NCBI RefSeq assembly: GCF_022581195.2
Contig: NC_061482.1
Span: forward strand, 3,720,001-3,784,000
Length of the DNA: 64,000 bases
Origin: Helicoverpa zea
Taxonomy: Eukaryota > Arthropoda > Insecta > Lepidoptera > Noctuidae
Direction: 5' to 3'
Below are positions 53,600-64,000 of this stretch, in pieces (position 1 is the stretch's first letter; the number at the start of each line of letters is the position of its first letter). The notes beneath the pieces are model-generated. The model saw nothing but the letters and a program-made list of their open reading frames with translations. It was not told the origin of the DNA and ran no database searches. The translations under genes were made by a program, and so were the position numbers.

Positions 53600-55185
53600 A
53601 TGACTAATATGCTTGTAAGAACTATTACCCAAGGCCAGAGATTTGATTTTGAATTAGAAGCTGCATTAACGGATAATGACTTATGTTTTTGGACTGGACT
53701 AAACTTGCAACAATTCAATAGAATTTTGGAAGAGACTCCTTCTCTAGCACAAAGAAGAAATCGTCCACGGACTGTCCTCGGTATCTATATGACGAAACTA
53801 AGAACAGGAGAGTCAAACGAGAGATTGTCAACATTGTTTAATATATCTCGCCGAACACTGGAACGAAAATTTGCAATAGCCAGAGAATTTTTAATGAATA
53901 ACTTCGTTAGCAGACACCTTGGTATTGGCCATATATCGCGAGAAAATATACTGCAAAGAAACCTGCTATTACCAAAAGGCTTGTTTGGCAACGAAGAAAA
54001 TATAAAAGCCATTGTTATAGCTGACGGCACCTATGTATACATCGAAAAAAGCTCCAACTTCTTATTTCAGAGAAGAACTTACAGCTTGCCTAAGTTTCAA
54101 AACCTTTTGAAACCTTTTCTAGTGGTATGTAGTGACGGTTACATTATCGAAGTTTATGGTCCGTATGCGGCTACGGATTCTGATGCATCAATTATGAACA
54201 ATATATTAAATGATTAGGAAAATCCTTTCCACTGGATGTTTCACCGGAACGATGTGTTCATTTTAGACAGGGGCTTTCGAGATAGCGTAGAAAACTTACA
54301 GGCATTGGGATATGAGACACACATCCCACCGACAAAAGACAGATTCGAAACTCAATAGACCACAGTTCAAGCATACAAATCAAGATTAATAACATTGTGT
54401 CGGTGGGTTGTAGAAGCTGTTAATGGCAAGTTTAAAAATAGATTTTAACTACTGCGACAGGATTATTTTAATAGAGCCTTGCCGCATTTATTTGTTGATC
54501 TTAGATTCCAGCTGCTCTTATTAACGCATTTTACAAGATAGCTGTTGATAATGAACATGCAAATGAAATGTTAAGAATAGCCAATGAAAGGCTCCGTACA
54601 CCTAATCTTTTGAACGAATATGTACAACTGAGGAACCTGAATAGACAAAGAGCCGCATTTATTACATTGGAAGCAAATCAGCTGGAAGACTTCCCTCGGC
54701 TAACAATAAACGAGATTTACATGATATCGCTTGGGTCATATCAAATCGGACTTGCTAAATCATATTGCAGCGAACATTTACGCAATGGTTTATATACGAT
54801 AGAAATATGTCGTGAAAATGAATTAAATTGTTTAGCAGCATGCAATATCCATCACCAAAATGTGTGGCTATTAAGAGGAAGGATACATTCAAGACATGTT
54901 CGTGCACGTACATATTACGTATACATTCTGGTCAACACAAACGAAATGGGTCGAGATGCCATCACTCAGTATTACTGCTCGTGTCTAACAGGTAGACGCT
55001 CAGTAGAAAGTTGTGCTCATATCATTTCAATAATATGGTATCTAGGGTTTGGCAGGCAGACACAATTTAATCCACCGGCAGGATATTTAGACGACATTAT
55101 AAAGAAACAGGTTGCCGGTACAGACAAACCTGTACGGGTAGGTACCGATCAGTGCAGGTATAATATTTCAATACAATTTTTTTAA
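53600..55185 (+). pseudogene. DDE_Tnp_4 transposase with C-terminal SWIM-like finger, broken
   Basis: Frame 53,600-54,217 gives FWTGLNLQQFNRILEETPSL, an HTH-like region, IVIADGTYVYIEKSSN (first Asp) and PYAATDSDASIMNNIL. After a TAG at ~54,215 the reading continues with DVFILDRGFRDS (second Asp) and LCRWVVEAVNGKFKN (Glu), interrupted by stops near 54,357 and 54,446. Frame 54,568-55,185 is the C-terminal region, ending YYCSCLTGRRSVESCAHI, a CxC-xn-CxH SWIM-like finger, then IWYLGFGRQ. The family is IS5/Harbinger-like (DDE_Tnp_4). Confidence 0.7.
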
Positions 55186-55359
55186 ACAAGAATAACATTT
55201 TTGAGAGATTTTACTACAAAATCCGTTTGACTTATATTTCCTACGGATAGCTTTCTTTCTGCTATTCGATACAAGATGGCGCTCATGTCGTTCGTATAAC
55301 TATGTTCTACAAGATGTGTGTGTGTGTTTTTTTGGGTAGACAAAACTGTTGATCATAAC

Positions 55360-55887
55360 TAGACATCGGATTATATGCATTTGCATGTTTGCATATGCAA
55401 ATGCATATTATGCTATTATTTTAGCGTTATTGCATATTTTGGTACTTTTTCATTGATAGTGCATATTTCAGTATTTATACGTGATAGACGTGTTGTACTA
55501 CGCCAAAGAGTATAATAATAATTAGTACGCTCTCCTCAGTGCGCTTTCGCCAAAGAGTATATCTCGGCAGAAATGGCGCCAAATTTCAAGTTCTGTCCGG
55601 TAACGTCAGTTGACGTCGAAAGGTCATTTTCAGCCTATAAATTAATTTTAAGTGACAAACGTCACAAATTTGCGGCAGAAAACCTTGAAAAATATGTAAT
55701 TATATATTGTCACAAGAATTACAACTAATAGTACCTCTATGTATATTTAAATATATGTTCTGAAAATAAAAGTTAATTCTAATAGTGGTTTTTTAATTGT
55801 GCATATTTTGTGCATATTTCGCTCTTTTTTAGTGCATATTTGCATGCATATTTTGGCATTTTGATAGTGCATATAATCCGATGTCTA
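55360..55887 (+). mobile_element. hAT deletion derivative retaining the dimerisation exon
   Basis: TIRs TAGACATCGGATTATATGCA lie at both ends. The 8-bp duplication ATCATAAC is at 55,352-55,359 and 55,888-55,895. Positions ~55,572-55,727 encode PVTSVDVERSFSAYKLILSD and ENLEKYVIIYCHKN, the hAT C-terminal dimerisation domain. Many TGCATAT repeats lie near both ends. No DDE core is left. Confidence 0.85.
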
Positions 55888-56094
55888 ATCATAACATTTT
55901 TTATGCTGGCAAGGTGTTAGAACGAGACACGCAGCCTCCGTTATAACATCTCGGCTCGGATTTGCCTCTGTGTATTATGCAACCAATTTAGTACCTTATT
56001 GCGTTGGAATAGAGTTAATTTTCGTAAATATATATTTTGATAGTGCGCAATCTTGTTTAGTATATTACATCTGTCTGTCCCCCACTACTCACTT

Positions 56095-56400
56095 TGCACA
56101 TAGCCAATACCCACTGCCTCGAGCAAATGCTTGCAGTCTTGGTCAGAATATTTCGAAAAAAGGTCTCTGACAAAAGGCATTTGGTACAAAACTATTCAGC
56201 CCTCGCTTCTTCGTACGCTTGGGTTCGACATGAACAGCATGAACAGACAAGAAGTTGTGATGGCTTTGAGGCTTCAATCCGGTCATGTAACACTTAACAG
56301 CTTTGGCTTTATGATGCGTAAGGTGGACTGATCGAAGATGTACATCGTATCCTCAACGAGTGCAGCCGTATTGACGCTCAAAGACGTCACGTCACCACAA
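56095..56400 (+). pseudogene. LINE C-terminal fragment
   Basis: Frames read WYKTIQPSLLRTLGFDMN, RQEVVMALRLQSGHVTLNSF and DVHRILNECSRIDAQR. This resembles the region after the RNase H domain in insect LINEs (IQP ... RLRxGH ... C). It is truncated and frameshifted. Confidence 0.45.
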
Positions 56401-56403
56401 GCG

Positions 56404-56423
56404 ATTGGCACCGCGGTGCCAAT
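56404..56423. repeat. 20-bp perfect palindrome ATTGGCACCGCGGTGCCAAT, copy 1
   Basis: Flanked by CCACAAGCG and TGACGAA. Copy 2 is at 58,203-58,222 with the flanks reversed (TCGTCG ... CGCTTGTGG), so the two copies are inverted about 1.8 kb apart. Confidence 0.85.
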
Positions 56424-56916
56424 TGACGAACTACCCATTTGGATCGATTCGCCCCGCAATATGGAACAGTTCTTTTTTTGAAAGGGTGATTGCTGTCAAA
56501 GGAGTTTTTATTAAAAAAAATTCCGTGTAGTATCATCACCTACCGAAAAAACCTCAAAATTGTCAGGAGGCAAAAAGACTTGTATTTTTTTCATAATTTT
56601 CATTTTAAAAAACTCAGTTAATAAGTCGGTAATAAAAACGACTTGTTGAATGCAACAATCAACATTACAACTCAGTCAACTGGAAACTTACTGTGCTTAG
56701 GTACCATTACTCGGAGACCATAATTTTTACCGACGTAGAATCTTTAAAAGGACAATGAGCAATGGGCTATCAGCGACCAGCGTTGTATGAAAAAAGACTA
56801 ATTACAACTGTCCAAGACCTACAAATCTACAGCTGGGACTCCTTTACTTACAAGAACAAAATAAAAATAAAAAAACTTTTAAAATAAATAATATTCTTTT
56901 AAACCAAGAAAAAACC

Positions 56917-57478
56917 GGCCAAGTGCGAGTCGGACTCGTGCACGAAGGGTTCCGTAAATTACAGTTAAATCAACCTATCTCAAAAACTATAAGAGATACT
57001 TTGATCAAACCAAAAATCGTTGAAAGAGTTAATTAGCATGCATCACCTCTATTTTTTTTAGAATTTTTTACCCCGTAGTTATAAAAATAGAGGGGGGGGG
57101 ACATACTTTTTACGACTTTGAGAGCTGATATCTCAAAAACCGTTCACTTTAAGAAAAATGTTTTTTAGAAAACTTTATATCATTTTAAAAGACCTTTCCA
57201 TTGATACCCCACACGGGTATGTACATCGAAAAAAAAAATTTCATCCCTCAGTTACATGTATGGGGGGCCCCACCCCCAATTCTTTTTTTTACTATTTAGT
57301 GTCATATTTTTGTAGCGGTTCATACAACACATATTCCCATCAAATTTCATCACTGTAGTACTTATAGTTTCCGAGTAAATCGGCTGTGACAGACGGACAG
57401 ACGGACAGACGGACAGACGGACATGACGAAACTATAAGGGTTCCGTTTTTGCCATTTTGGCTACGGAACCCTAAAAAA
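56917..57478 (+). repeat. CCGGCCAAGTGCGAGTCGG repeat, near full length
   Basis: It runs from ACCGGCCAAGTGCGAGTCGG through a GACGGACAGACGGACAGACG tandem run (57,393-57,422) to GGCTACGGAACCCTAAAAA. It is a common lepidopteran repeat. The frames at 57,158-57,610 are incidental. Confidence 0.6.
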
Positions 57479-57479
57479 G

Positions 57480-58450
57480 GTAGTTTTAGTTATTGTGCTG
57501 GCTGTAATAATGCTTTTCTTTTTCTGTCACTTAAATTTTATTCTGGAATGAACTGTCATAATTTATGTCACGCAAAAAATAATTCTTTTCCGCCTTTCTC
57601 GCGTCTATAAACACGTATATTATTATTATAACAACTATGTCTCAGCCTACAACATCTGCCTTCTTGAACCTTTATTTCAAACTACAAAGAGAGGTGGGCG
57701 CATGCTATGTCGGGCCGGCTATACCTACGTATTGAAGAGGGTAAATAAAGAGAGCCTGGAGCTATGGAGGTGCACTAACAGGAAAAAGCCAAGTGCAACG
57801 CCACAAAACTGAACTGTGAAAATTTTCACAACTACCAGATTTCAGGAAATTAATTCCAATGGGTCGATTTACCAACGTTATTTTCTTCTCATGGTAATCT
57901 GGCCCGTGCATTTTAGGCTGAGTTTACTAGCCAACTGTTAATATACCTTCCCTTGGGTTTTCCTCTAATCCTTTTTAACACAATTCACTCGCATTTACAC
58001 TTCTGCTCTCTTGGTAAATGATGTCAATTTTCGTAGCGACAGTACAAATAAATAATTGGAATTGACAATATTCGAAATGAGTTACCAAATGTTTTGCTTT
58101 GTGGTGCGAATTGACCTATGCTTAAGATACCTTGGGCCATTCGCCCCAAATAAAACAAAAACTGTGGTGCAAATCGACCCATTCAAAAATTGTACTTCGT
58201 CGATTGGCACCGCGGTGCCAATCGCTTGTGGGGCGAAACGACGAACGACCCACGCTTTTGACGTCGACAATAATAATTATAATGTAGGCTACTATTGCTA
58301 TATAATGCTATTTTAGCATTCTGGCTTCGCCACTGTCGGATGAGGCCAGAATTCTTATTATTGTGGGTACTAGATTACGGGTGGTTTAATTTAATTTTAT
58401 GTTTTTATTTTGTATTCAATAATCGGGATGTTGTTTTCTTTACAGAAAAA
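57480..58450. other. Spacer with inverted CCGCGG palindrome copy 2
   Basis: Apart from the palindrome at 58,203-58,222 no gene or clear repeat was recognised. Confidence 0.4.
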
Positions 58451-58458
58451 CCCCGTCC

Positions 58459-58689
58459 TTAAATAAAGAATTTAAAAAAAAACACAACTGACAACATGCC
58501 TAGAAAAACCAGGCCAAGAAAAACTACTCCGTGAGAAGACTTGCACATCGTGTTGTTGGCAAAAAAGGATCCGTTCATGGCATCAGGGGCACGATTAATA
58601 ATGTCAAAATTGAATAGAAATTGAATCGCAATAGCAGTTTTAACCGTATCAGACATTCTGCTACTAATAAAAGACCAATCGTATTCCAA
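58459..58689 (-). CDS. Possible last exon of a membrane-anchored protein
   Basis: The minus-strand frame includes MSDTVKTAIAIQFLFNFDII, DAMNGSFFANNTMCKSS (two N-glycosylation sequons) and a hydrophobic end GVVFLGLVFLGMLSVVFFF. This resembles a C-terminal transmembrane or GPI-anchor segment. A CAG acceptor precedes it. It might belong to the gene starting at 61,658, but phases could not be connected. Low certainty. Confidence 0.25.
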   Translation of the reverse strand: MEYDWSFISSRMSDTVKTAIAIQFLFNFDIINRAPDAMNGSFFANNTMCKSSHGVVFLGLVFLGMLSVVFFFKFFI

Positions 58690-58749
58690 TAATTGAAGGT
58701 TAATAGATGAACAAGTTCATGCGCAAACATTCTTAAATATAATATACGA

Positions 58750-59275
58750 AAGACTTACTCTTACAATTATATTGGCCAATAATTATAATAGGCGGCGAGT
58801 ACAATTTCGTTCACTATCAGCAGATGTTTCAGAATTAAATGGCTTGCCGAGGCTAACGGAAGAAGACTTGGTGCTGTTTAGTCTTGGTATATAACAGACA
58901 AAACAGGCAAAGAGCCATTACGGCGAACATTTAAACCAAAATGGAGAGAGATTGTTATTGAAATCTAAATCGGAGTTCTCACTGAGCTTGCCAGAGGAGG
59001 GTGAAAATGTTGTCATAATAAGAGGAAGAATTCAGTCTCGCCATGTGCGAGCCAGAACATAATATGTATACATTGGCTGGAATACACGGTTAAATGGTCG
59101 GGAAGCTATAGAACATTATTATTCTACTTCCAATGTAGGCAAGCGAACCGTCGGTTGCTGCTCTCACACAATATGTTTGGTATGGTAAATGAGCATTGCA
59201 AGACACGAACCTCATATAAGTCCACCCGCAATATGGTTAGAAAATGTTATAATAAGGTGTACTGAAATGTAAAAA
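58750..59275 (+). pseudogene. Second DDE_Tnp_4/SWIM C-terminal relic
   Basis: It reads ILANNYNRRRVQFRSLSADV, LNGLPRLTEEDLVLFSLGI, IIRGRIQSRHVRART and HYYSTSNVGKRTVGCCSHTI, paralleling 54,568-55,185 (NRQRAAFITLEANQ, LLRGRIHSRHVRARTYYVYI, SCLTGRRSVESCAHI). Stops are frequent, and the first SWIM cysteine pair is lost. Confidence 0.6.
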
Positions 59276-60268
59276 CAATGTATATCGTCCCTAATCATAT
59301 TAAGTTAAATACGTTAATAATATTTTTTTGTTGTTATTTTTTATTACTACATGCCAACGTAATAGTACGATCATACTACAGACCGGGACCGGAGTTAACA
59401 GAAGACGTTCCTCATAACAGTAAAAAATCTTCAGGGCATTATTCTGGATGAGAATCTACTATATTTTTTCTCGGCGCTTTCATTTTTGGGTACAAAATGA
59501 ACGATGTTTTTCCTAAGTAACTTGAAAGTTAATTGTCCTTTAGAATGTAATTGGAAAAAATAGTAAACTAGCAATATTTTAAGAAATATTGAAATATCGT
59601 TTGTAGTTTCAGTACTTACATTTGCAAAACATCTGTGGCCTAAACACTAAAATCAACAAAAAGAAAACATATATTTGGCCCTTCCTTTACCGTCTCTGCC
59701 TACAACTTTCAATTAATTTGATTCTCGACCCACTATTTCATATGCCTGATAATTTCCCAATTATGTCGGGGTCGTCTTTCAGCTTCTCCGATGCAGTACC
59801 AGTTTTTTTATCTTATTTCACGCCTGCCTATCTATCATCCTCACCTCAATGACCAGGTAGTCTTGGTCAGACCAGTCATAAGCTAATCTTTCACTGTCAT
59901 TTAGATACAATAACAGGGAAATTCGCGTAAACATAGATTTCCATGACAATGACCTAGTTCTCTGTCACCCAATATTAAAATGTATTTTACGATCTCCGTA
60001 TTTTTTCCTGCCAGCGGTTTTCCCCCGCGTCGCGTGGGAACTACATCGCGCAGCCGAGAAAGTAGATAAGTAGTCTTCACCCTTCCTCGAAAAATAAGCT
60101 AGGTATTTAAACCGTAATGTTTTTTCGTAATTTCGTTGATTTCGTAAAGAGAATACGAAAATATAAAGTAAGTAAATAAAACAAAATGATTTAATCTTCA
60201 TCATATCAACCTATTTGCCGTCCGTTATTTAACAAAGCGCAATGAGCTCAAAAATTTTGACTATGGGC
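59276..60268. other. Spacer with repeat fragments
   Basis: It holds a CAGTCTAACC-type fragment (~59,750-59,880) and an RTE-tail-like stretch (60,005-60,120). No exon is convincing, although a 20-nt stretch bounded by AG and GTAAGT lies near 59,610-59,630 on the minus strand. Confidence 0.35.
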
Positions 60269-60280
60269 ATGTCGAAGAGG

Positions 60281-60457
60281 ACCACGCCTCGGCAAACGTA
60301 GTGTAGGACGTCCTCAGGCACGGTGGAGTGATGACTTGCGCAAGACGGCTGGCAGGAGCTGGATGCGAGAAGCCGAAAATAGATCTCAGTGGCGTGCACT
60401 TGGAGAGGCCTATGTCCAGCAGTGGACTGCGATAGGCTGATGATGATGATGATGATG
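60281..60457 (+). mobile_element. RTE LINE 3' end, 177 bp, with 12-bp target duplication
   Basis: Same sequence as the end of the RTE at 33,602-35,147, finishing in TGATGATGATGATG. The duplication ATGTCGAAGAGG is at 60,269-60,280 and 60,458-60,469. Confidence 0.85.
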
Positions 60458-60495
60458 ATGTCGAAGAGGTTGATTCTATAAAATATAAGACTTAC

Positions 60496-61658
60496 GCTTG
60501 ACGTTGAAACAACACCCAAAGCCTGAAATTATAATGATTCATGCCAATTTACTCCAATATCCAGACAGATCGCAGTTTTGACATTAGACTTAAATATTAT
60601 TAAGTTTTCGCTATCCAATGTTTGGAAGATATTACCTACTTGTATTGCAGAAGAAAAATACATTTGCACATACTGCAGGATCTACCAGGAAGTAGTAAGC
60701 AAATGTAAATCGTCAAAAATTGTATCACTAGAAATAAATATTCCTAAATTTGCAGTAAGAGTGGTCCCACAGTTTGTCATTATTTCAGATAGATCATTTA
60801 CACTATTAGGTGTAATGGAATTTATCCGTTTTGTTACGACGACTATGATGGTAAAATTCGTAAGGTACGCAGACCAACTTGATCCATAATTTAACTTATG
60901 GCGAAAATGATTAGTACCTACATAAGTGAAAAATCTCGTACACGTTCAGTTATTGTATGAATATACAAAATAAATTTTGAAAAAATCTGTTATCATTTAA
61001 TTCTTATTACATGGTCACCCTTACGCCATTAATGGTGACCATGTAATATGAATGAAATTCGTCGAGACGCCGTGACGTCTTAAGGAATACGGAAAATATC
61101 CTTTGTTCAGATGTAAGTACTGACATTACTTCAACACAGCGAAAAGCTAGTCTTTTTCTATCCGTTTCTAAATCTTAAGTGTACAGAGTTAAATCAGGTT
61201 TAACCTATTTATTATTTCTATATTTACATTAATTTTAAAAATTAAAAATAAACTTCTATATACAACTTAAAACTAATACATAGCATCAAAAAATTGCTCC
61301 TCATCGCTGTCACCGGGTAATGTACCCAGAAGGCTGGCAGCATTGCCACGTTGGATGGCAATGCTCAACCTCTGTGCGAAATAAAAGCCAGCCTTTGGGT
61401 CACGGGAAGTGTCAACAAGGCGCTTAGAAATTTCCTTCGCAAGCGCGTGAGCACTCGGACCCCACGGCCCGAGAGTTTCGACCCCAAACGGCTCAAACAT
61501 GTAATTCCCGATAAGGCTACTATATTTGCGCCGTTTGAGGTCCTCTGCTTGTGTAATCTTAAGTGAATTTATTTTACAGACCAAAAACACTTTCCATCAC
61601 ACTTACGAATGTCAAGCAGGATGATGAACGACACTGTAAATAAAGCGTAGCTAAGCAT
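60496..61658 (-). CDS. 5' exons of an unidentified secreted or membrane protein (partial model)
   Basis: Three exons join in phase. 61,607-61,658 encodes MLSYALFTVSFIILLDI, a signal peptide. 60,686-60,917 encodes TNHFRHKLNYGSSWSAYLTN ... SVNDLSEIMTNCGTTLTANL ... DDLHLLTTS. 60,496-60,522 follows. Each boundary is AG/GT and the 52+232 nt leave phase 2 into the 27-nt exon. The first intron contains an RT fragment and the intron after exon 3 an RTE tail. The family is not recognised and downstream exons are unknown. Confidence 0.35.
61006..61047. repeat. 14-bp perfect hairpin
   Basis: Arms 61,006-61,019 and 61,034-61,047 (ATTACATGGTCACC) enclose 14 nt. Confidence 0.7.
61273..61595 (-). pseudogene. 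LINE reverse transcriptase C-terminal fragment
   Basis: The minus strand reads FLVCKINSLKITQAEDLKRR, FGVETLGPWGPSAHALAKEI and FAQRLSIAIQRGNAASLLGT, ending DEEQFFDAMY*. This block is the usual C-terminus of the RT family whose core lies at 21.56-22.43 kb. The frame is open but only about 105 codons remain. Confidence 0.6.
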
Positions 61659-61659
61659 T

Positions 61660-62342
61660 TTAACGAAACATTGTGTTAGCAACCGCACATATAACACGTA
61701 TTAAAGTTTTCTTCTCCGTTGATCAGGAAATTACTTTACTACCCATATGATTAAAAGTTGGCTGTTCCTCATGAAATTAAAGGTTTACTTTTGTTTATAA
61801 ACACTCTTGAAACAAACAGTTGAAACTTACAAGTGCTTCACAGCTGCGCCCGATGCACTATAGTGAAAATATTATTACATTTTGTATCACGACTTCTGAC
61901 TTTTTGTAGAAACTGAAACTAGTTAGCAAAATTCCACGGATACGCGTTTATACTCACTTTTGACATACAAACATTCATCACTCCGTCGCACTGAAATGAA
62001 TTTATTACTATGTATTCATAACAGCATTGTAGATAAGTTCGCCTAACTTCAATTTATACGTACTGCAGATTTGCAAAATGGTCCATAGCACTGCGAAAAT
62101 TCAAAGACAACTTCATCTAGATAAAAAGTTACTGAATTACGTAAGTTCATTGGTTTCAAAGTCAAAGGTAATTTTAAGTTTGTCAATATATGTAGTTTGT
62201 ATTATTTATTTCAATAAATAGCCAACTGTCTTTGGTAACAGAATTGTTATTAGTTGTAATACGAACATACATTAGAGTAGCTTGCGTTGTTCCGTCCAAT
62301 CCGGACGAGGGTAAACTAAGGGGAACTGATAGTTATCATATA
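61660..62342. other. AT-rich spacer
   Basis: No supported gene. A short ATG frame at 62,078 ends at a GTAAGT but has no recognisable homology. Confidence 0.4.
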
Positions 62343-63864
62343 CAGCCGTGGTCAACTAATTAAAGACACTGTTGGAATCTTAACTTACCGGGGCATTTCA
62401 TCTGTATTTCTTTTTTCAGATTGCCATTGGAACTTTCTTTTCTATTTTAAAATATTTTAGAAGGCATTGTGAAATGTTAAAACTAATGACTATATTCAAT
62501 AATCCCCCGCACCTAGTTTTTTTCGCTTTATCCGAATCTCGGGCGGTATGATCCATAACGAGGCCTAGTCATCTAATTAAAGACACTCCATTTGCGCAGA
62601 GGAAGAAATACAAATTATTAATATTATTGGAGTTACCTTTCTACAACAACATTTCCTACACTATCATTAAACATTCCAATAAGTATTAATATTTGATTTA
62701 TTTCCTTTTACCTCAATAACAGTACGAGATCCCTGAACGAGCAAGCGGTCAGTTTTGTAGAAGTCGCTAAGGGAATTTTCTTCCATGCTTAATTAAAATC
62801 TGTGTAAAATTGATCGATGTTCCATGTACGACTTATTGCCATGGTATTTTCTGCCTATTACCAGTTTTTTGTTTCATTGGATTTGCAATAGGCCAAACCA
62901 AAACCGCCATAAGTTGCCCGAGAAAAGAGTCATTTTTCTACTCTTGCAGTGTTTTTCAGAACTTTTCTAATTTGGAAAGTCCTAATGACCGGTAAATTAT
63001 GCTTAGCTTATAACAATATGCTTGTTTCTGAACTATTATAGTACTTGAATTCGCCTATTTTTAATAATACCTCTCTGAAGGATCTTACACTAATGACTAA
63101 ACAGTGGCGAGCAGCCTCACACTATAACATTTTCGCCTCCTACGTTTGAGAACTTTCTTGGTGTACTTTGGTTACATTACATGTGTTGGAGGTGATTAAA
63201 ATCATTTTTTTTTTAATTCATCAAATTCCTTTGTTTTATCAGATAAAAATCATTTTTTAATACTTGTTCAGAGAAACTTTCACCTTTGATAGAAAACGCC
63301 AACTACAGTATGGACACGCGGTGCTTTCCCAAAAGCAACATCTTCAGATATCCATGCCCTACAGCTTTTCCCGACCCGGTTGTAGTCTAAAAGTTCTGCA
63401 CACACGTTTGTTGTCCTTTTAGCATCACACGGCTCTCAAAAGAACCAGTACCGAATCATGTAAATGATTCACTATTTTTTTATAACACCGCTGTAAAGTC
63501 TGTTTGCCGACAAGTTTTGTTTGGCGTCGGTTTTCAGTTGCTCTCAAATTTTTTAGTGCCATTAACAAGGCATTTTTAATAATAAATTTATTACCATATC
63601 CTTATTACAGTTCAAGTGGTAGTAATGAATACGCATGACAAAACTTTATTTAAAAAAGCCTGAAACATTTTTTTTACCAGATTTTTTTTTTAGTCCTATT
63701 GATTGGACTAAAATGAAAAATTTTAATGAAGGAAACCTAAATTATTACATTGAGTGCCTTTAAATATTTTACTCACTTTTAAAAAGAAGTATGGCGACTA
63801 TTTTTATATTTCGTTTTTTTTCCTTAACTTAGCTTTTACTGTCTTTAATTAGCTGACCAGCCAA
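62343..63864. mobile_element. Possible old TIR element (Tc1/mariner-sized)
   Basis: GGTCAACTAATTAAAGACA near the left end (62,350) pairs with GGTCAGCTAATTAAAGACA reversed at the right end (63,838-63,858). A third, direct copy (AGTCATCTAATTAAAGACAC) lies at ~62,563. The 1.5-kb size and internal direct repeat resemble IR/DR-type Tc1 elements. No transposase motif is readable. A minus-strand frame at 62,712-62,786 (MEENSLSDFYKTDRLLVQGS) ending at a GTAAAA donor is unexplained. Confidence 0.35.
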
Positions 63865-64000
63865 GTATCCGCTACAAAGGTCAGTGTTCAGTTCCCATAG
63901 AGCGTTATGTCTAAAGTATTAAAGAAAGTAAATCTTTTTTTTGTCTTTAATTTAAAGAACATAATGTAATGTTTGTTTTAATAATAATAACATAACATCT
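63865..64000. other. Terminal spacer
   Basis: AT-rich; nothing was seen. Confidence 0.5.

Noticed and set aside
57393..57422. A CRISPR-like or functional tandem array (GACGGACAGACGG)
   Set aside because: It is a short microsatellite inside a common moth repeat in a eukaryotic genome, with no spacers.

Overview
This window is eukaryotic nuclear DNA from an insect, almost certainly a moth or butterfly. It is AT-rich, has spliced genes with GT-AG introns, and is packed with repeats typical of Lepidoptera: RTE-type LINE tails ending in TGATGATGA, tRNA-derived SINEs, the AACCGACTTC repeat and CAGTCTAACC-type repeats. There is no sign of bacterial gene organisation. Many of the listed open frames are random or are shadows of transposon relics.

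One host gene can be reconstructed completely. It is an SLC13/INDY-type sodium-coupled carboxylate or citrate transporter on the minus strand, 47,025 down to 29,977. It has 15 coding exons whose lengths sum to 1,713 nt, giving 570 codons plus a stop with every splice phase consistent. Its introns carry a 5'-truncated RTE LINE, a pogo-like deletion derivative, a SINE, an R4/Dong-type LINE tail, a LINE endonuclease fragment and a MULE. A second, only partly resolved, minus-strand gene may begin at 61,658 with a signal-peptide exon.

The rest is mostly mobile DNA in deep nests. Positions 1-695 are the end of an ISL2EU-like element carrying a short TA-target MITE. Positions 795-6,290 are a jockey-type LINE split by a 4.3 kb Mutator-like element (8-bp target duplication), which itself contains an R4/Dong LINE and another MITE. 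Positions 6,333-16,924 are a P-superfamily element (32-bp terminal inverted repeats, 8-bp duplication). Its THAP transposase gene holds a SINE, which holds a P-type MITE, which holds a second copy of the same MITE, which holds a long-TIR element. A separate branch near 14.3-15.4 kb is nested three further levels.

Positions 17-29 kb hold a BEL/Pao gag relic, a HEEADTR-family pseudogene, two copies of a duplicated block with presence/absence insertions, and several fragments of a transposase-like family with an IDATG motif. Positions 47-60 kb hold a 972-bp ISL2EU derivative with convergent YqaJ-type and THAP exons, DDE_Tnp_4/SWIM transposase pseudogenes, a hAT derivative and assorted LINE tails. 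Positions 62.3-63.9 kb may be an old TIR element.

Many element boundaries are supported by target-site duplications or by an uninterrupted copy elsewhere in the same window. Family assignments come from motif recognition only; no database search was run.
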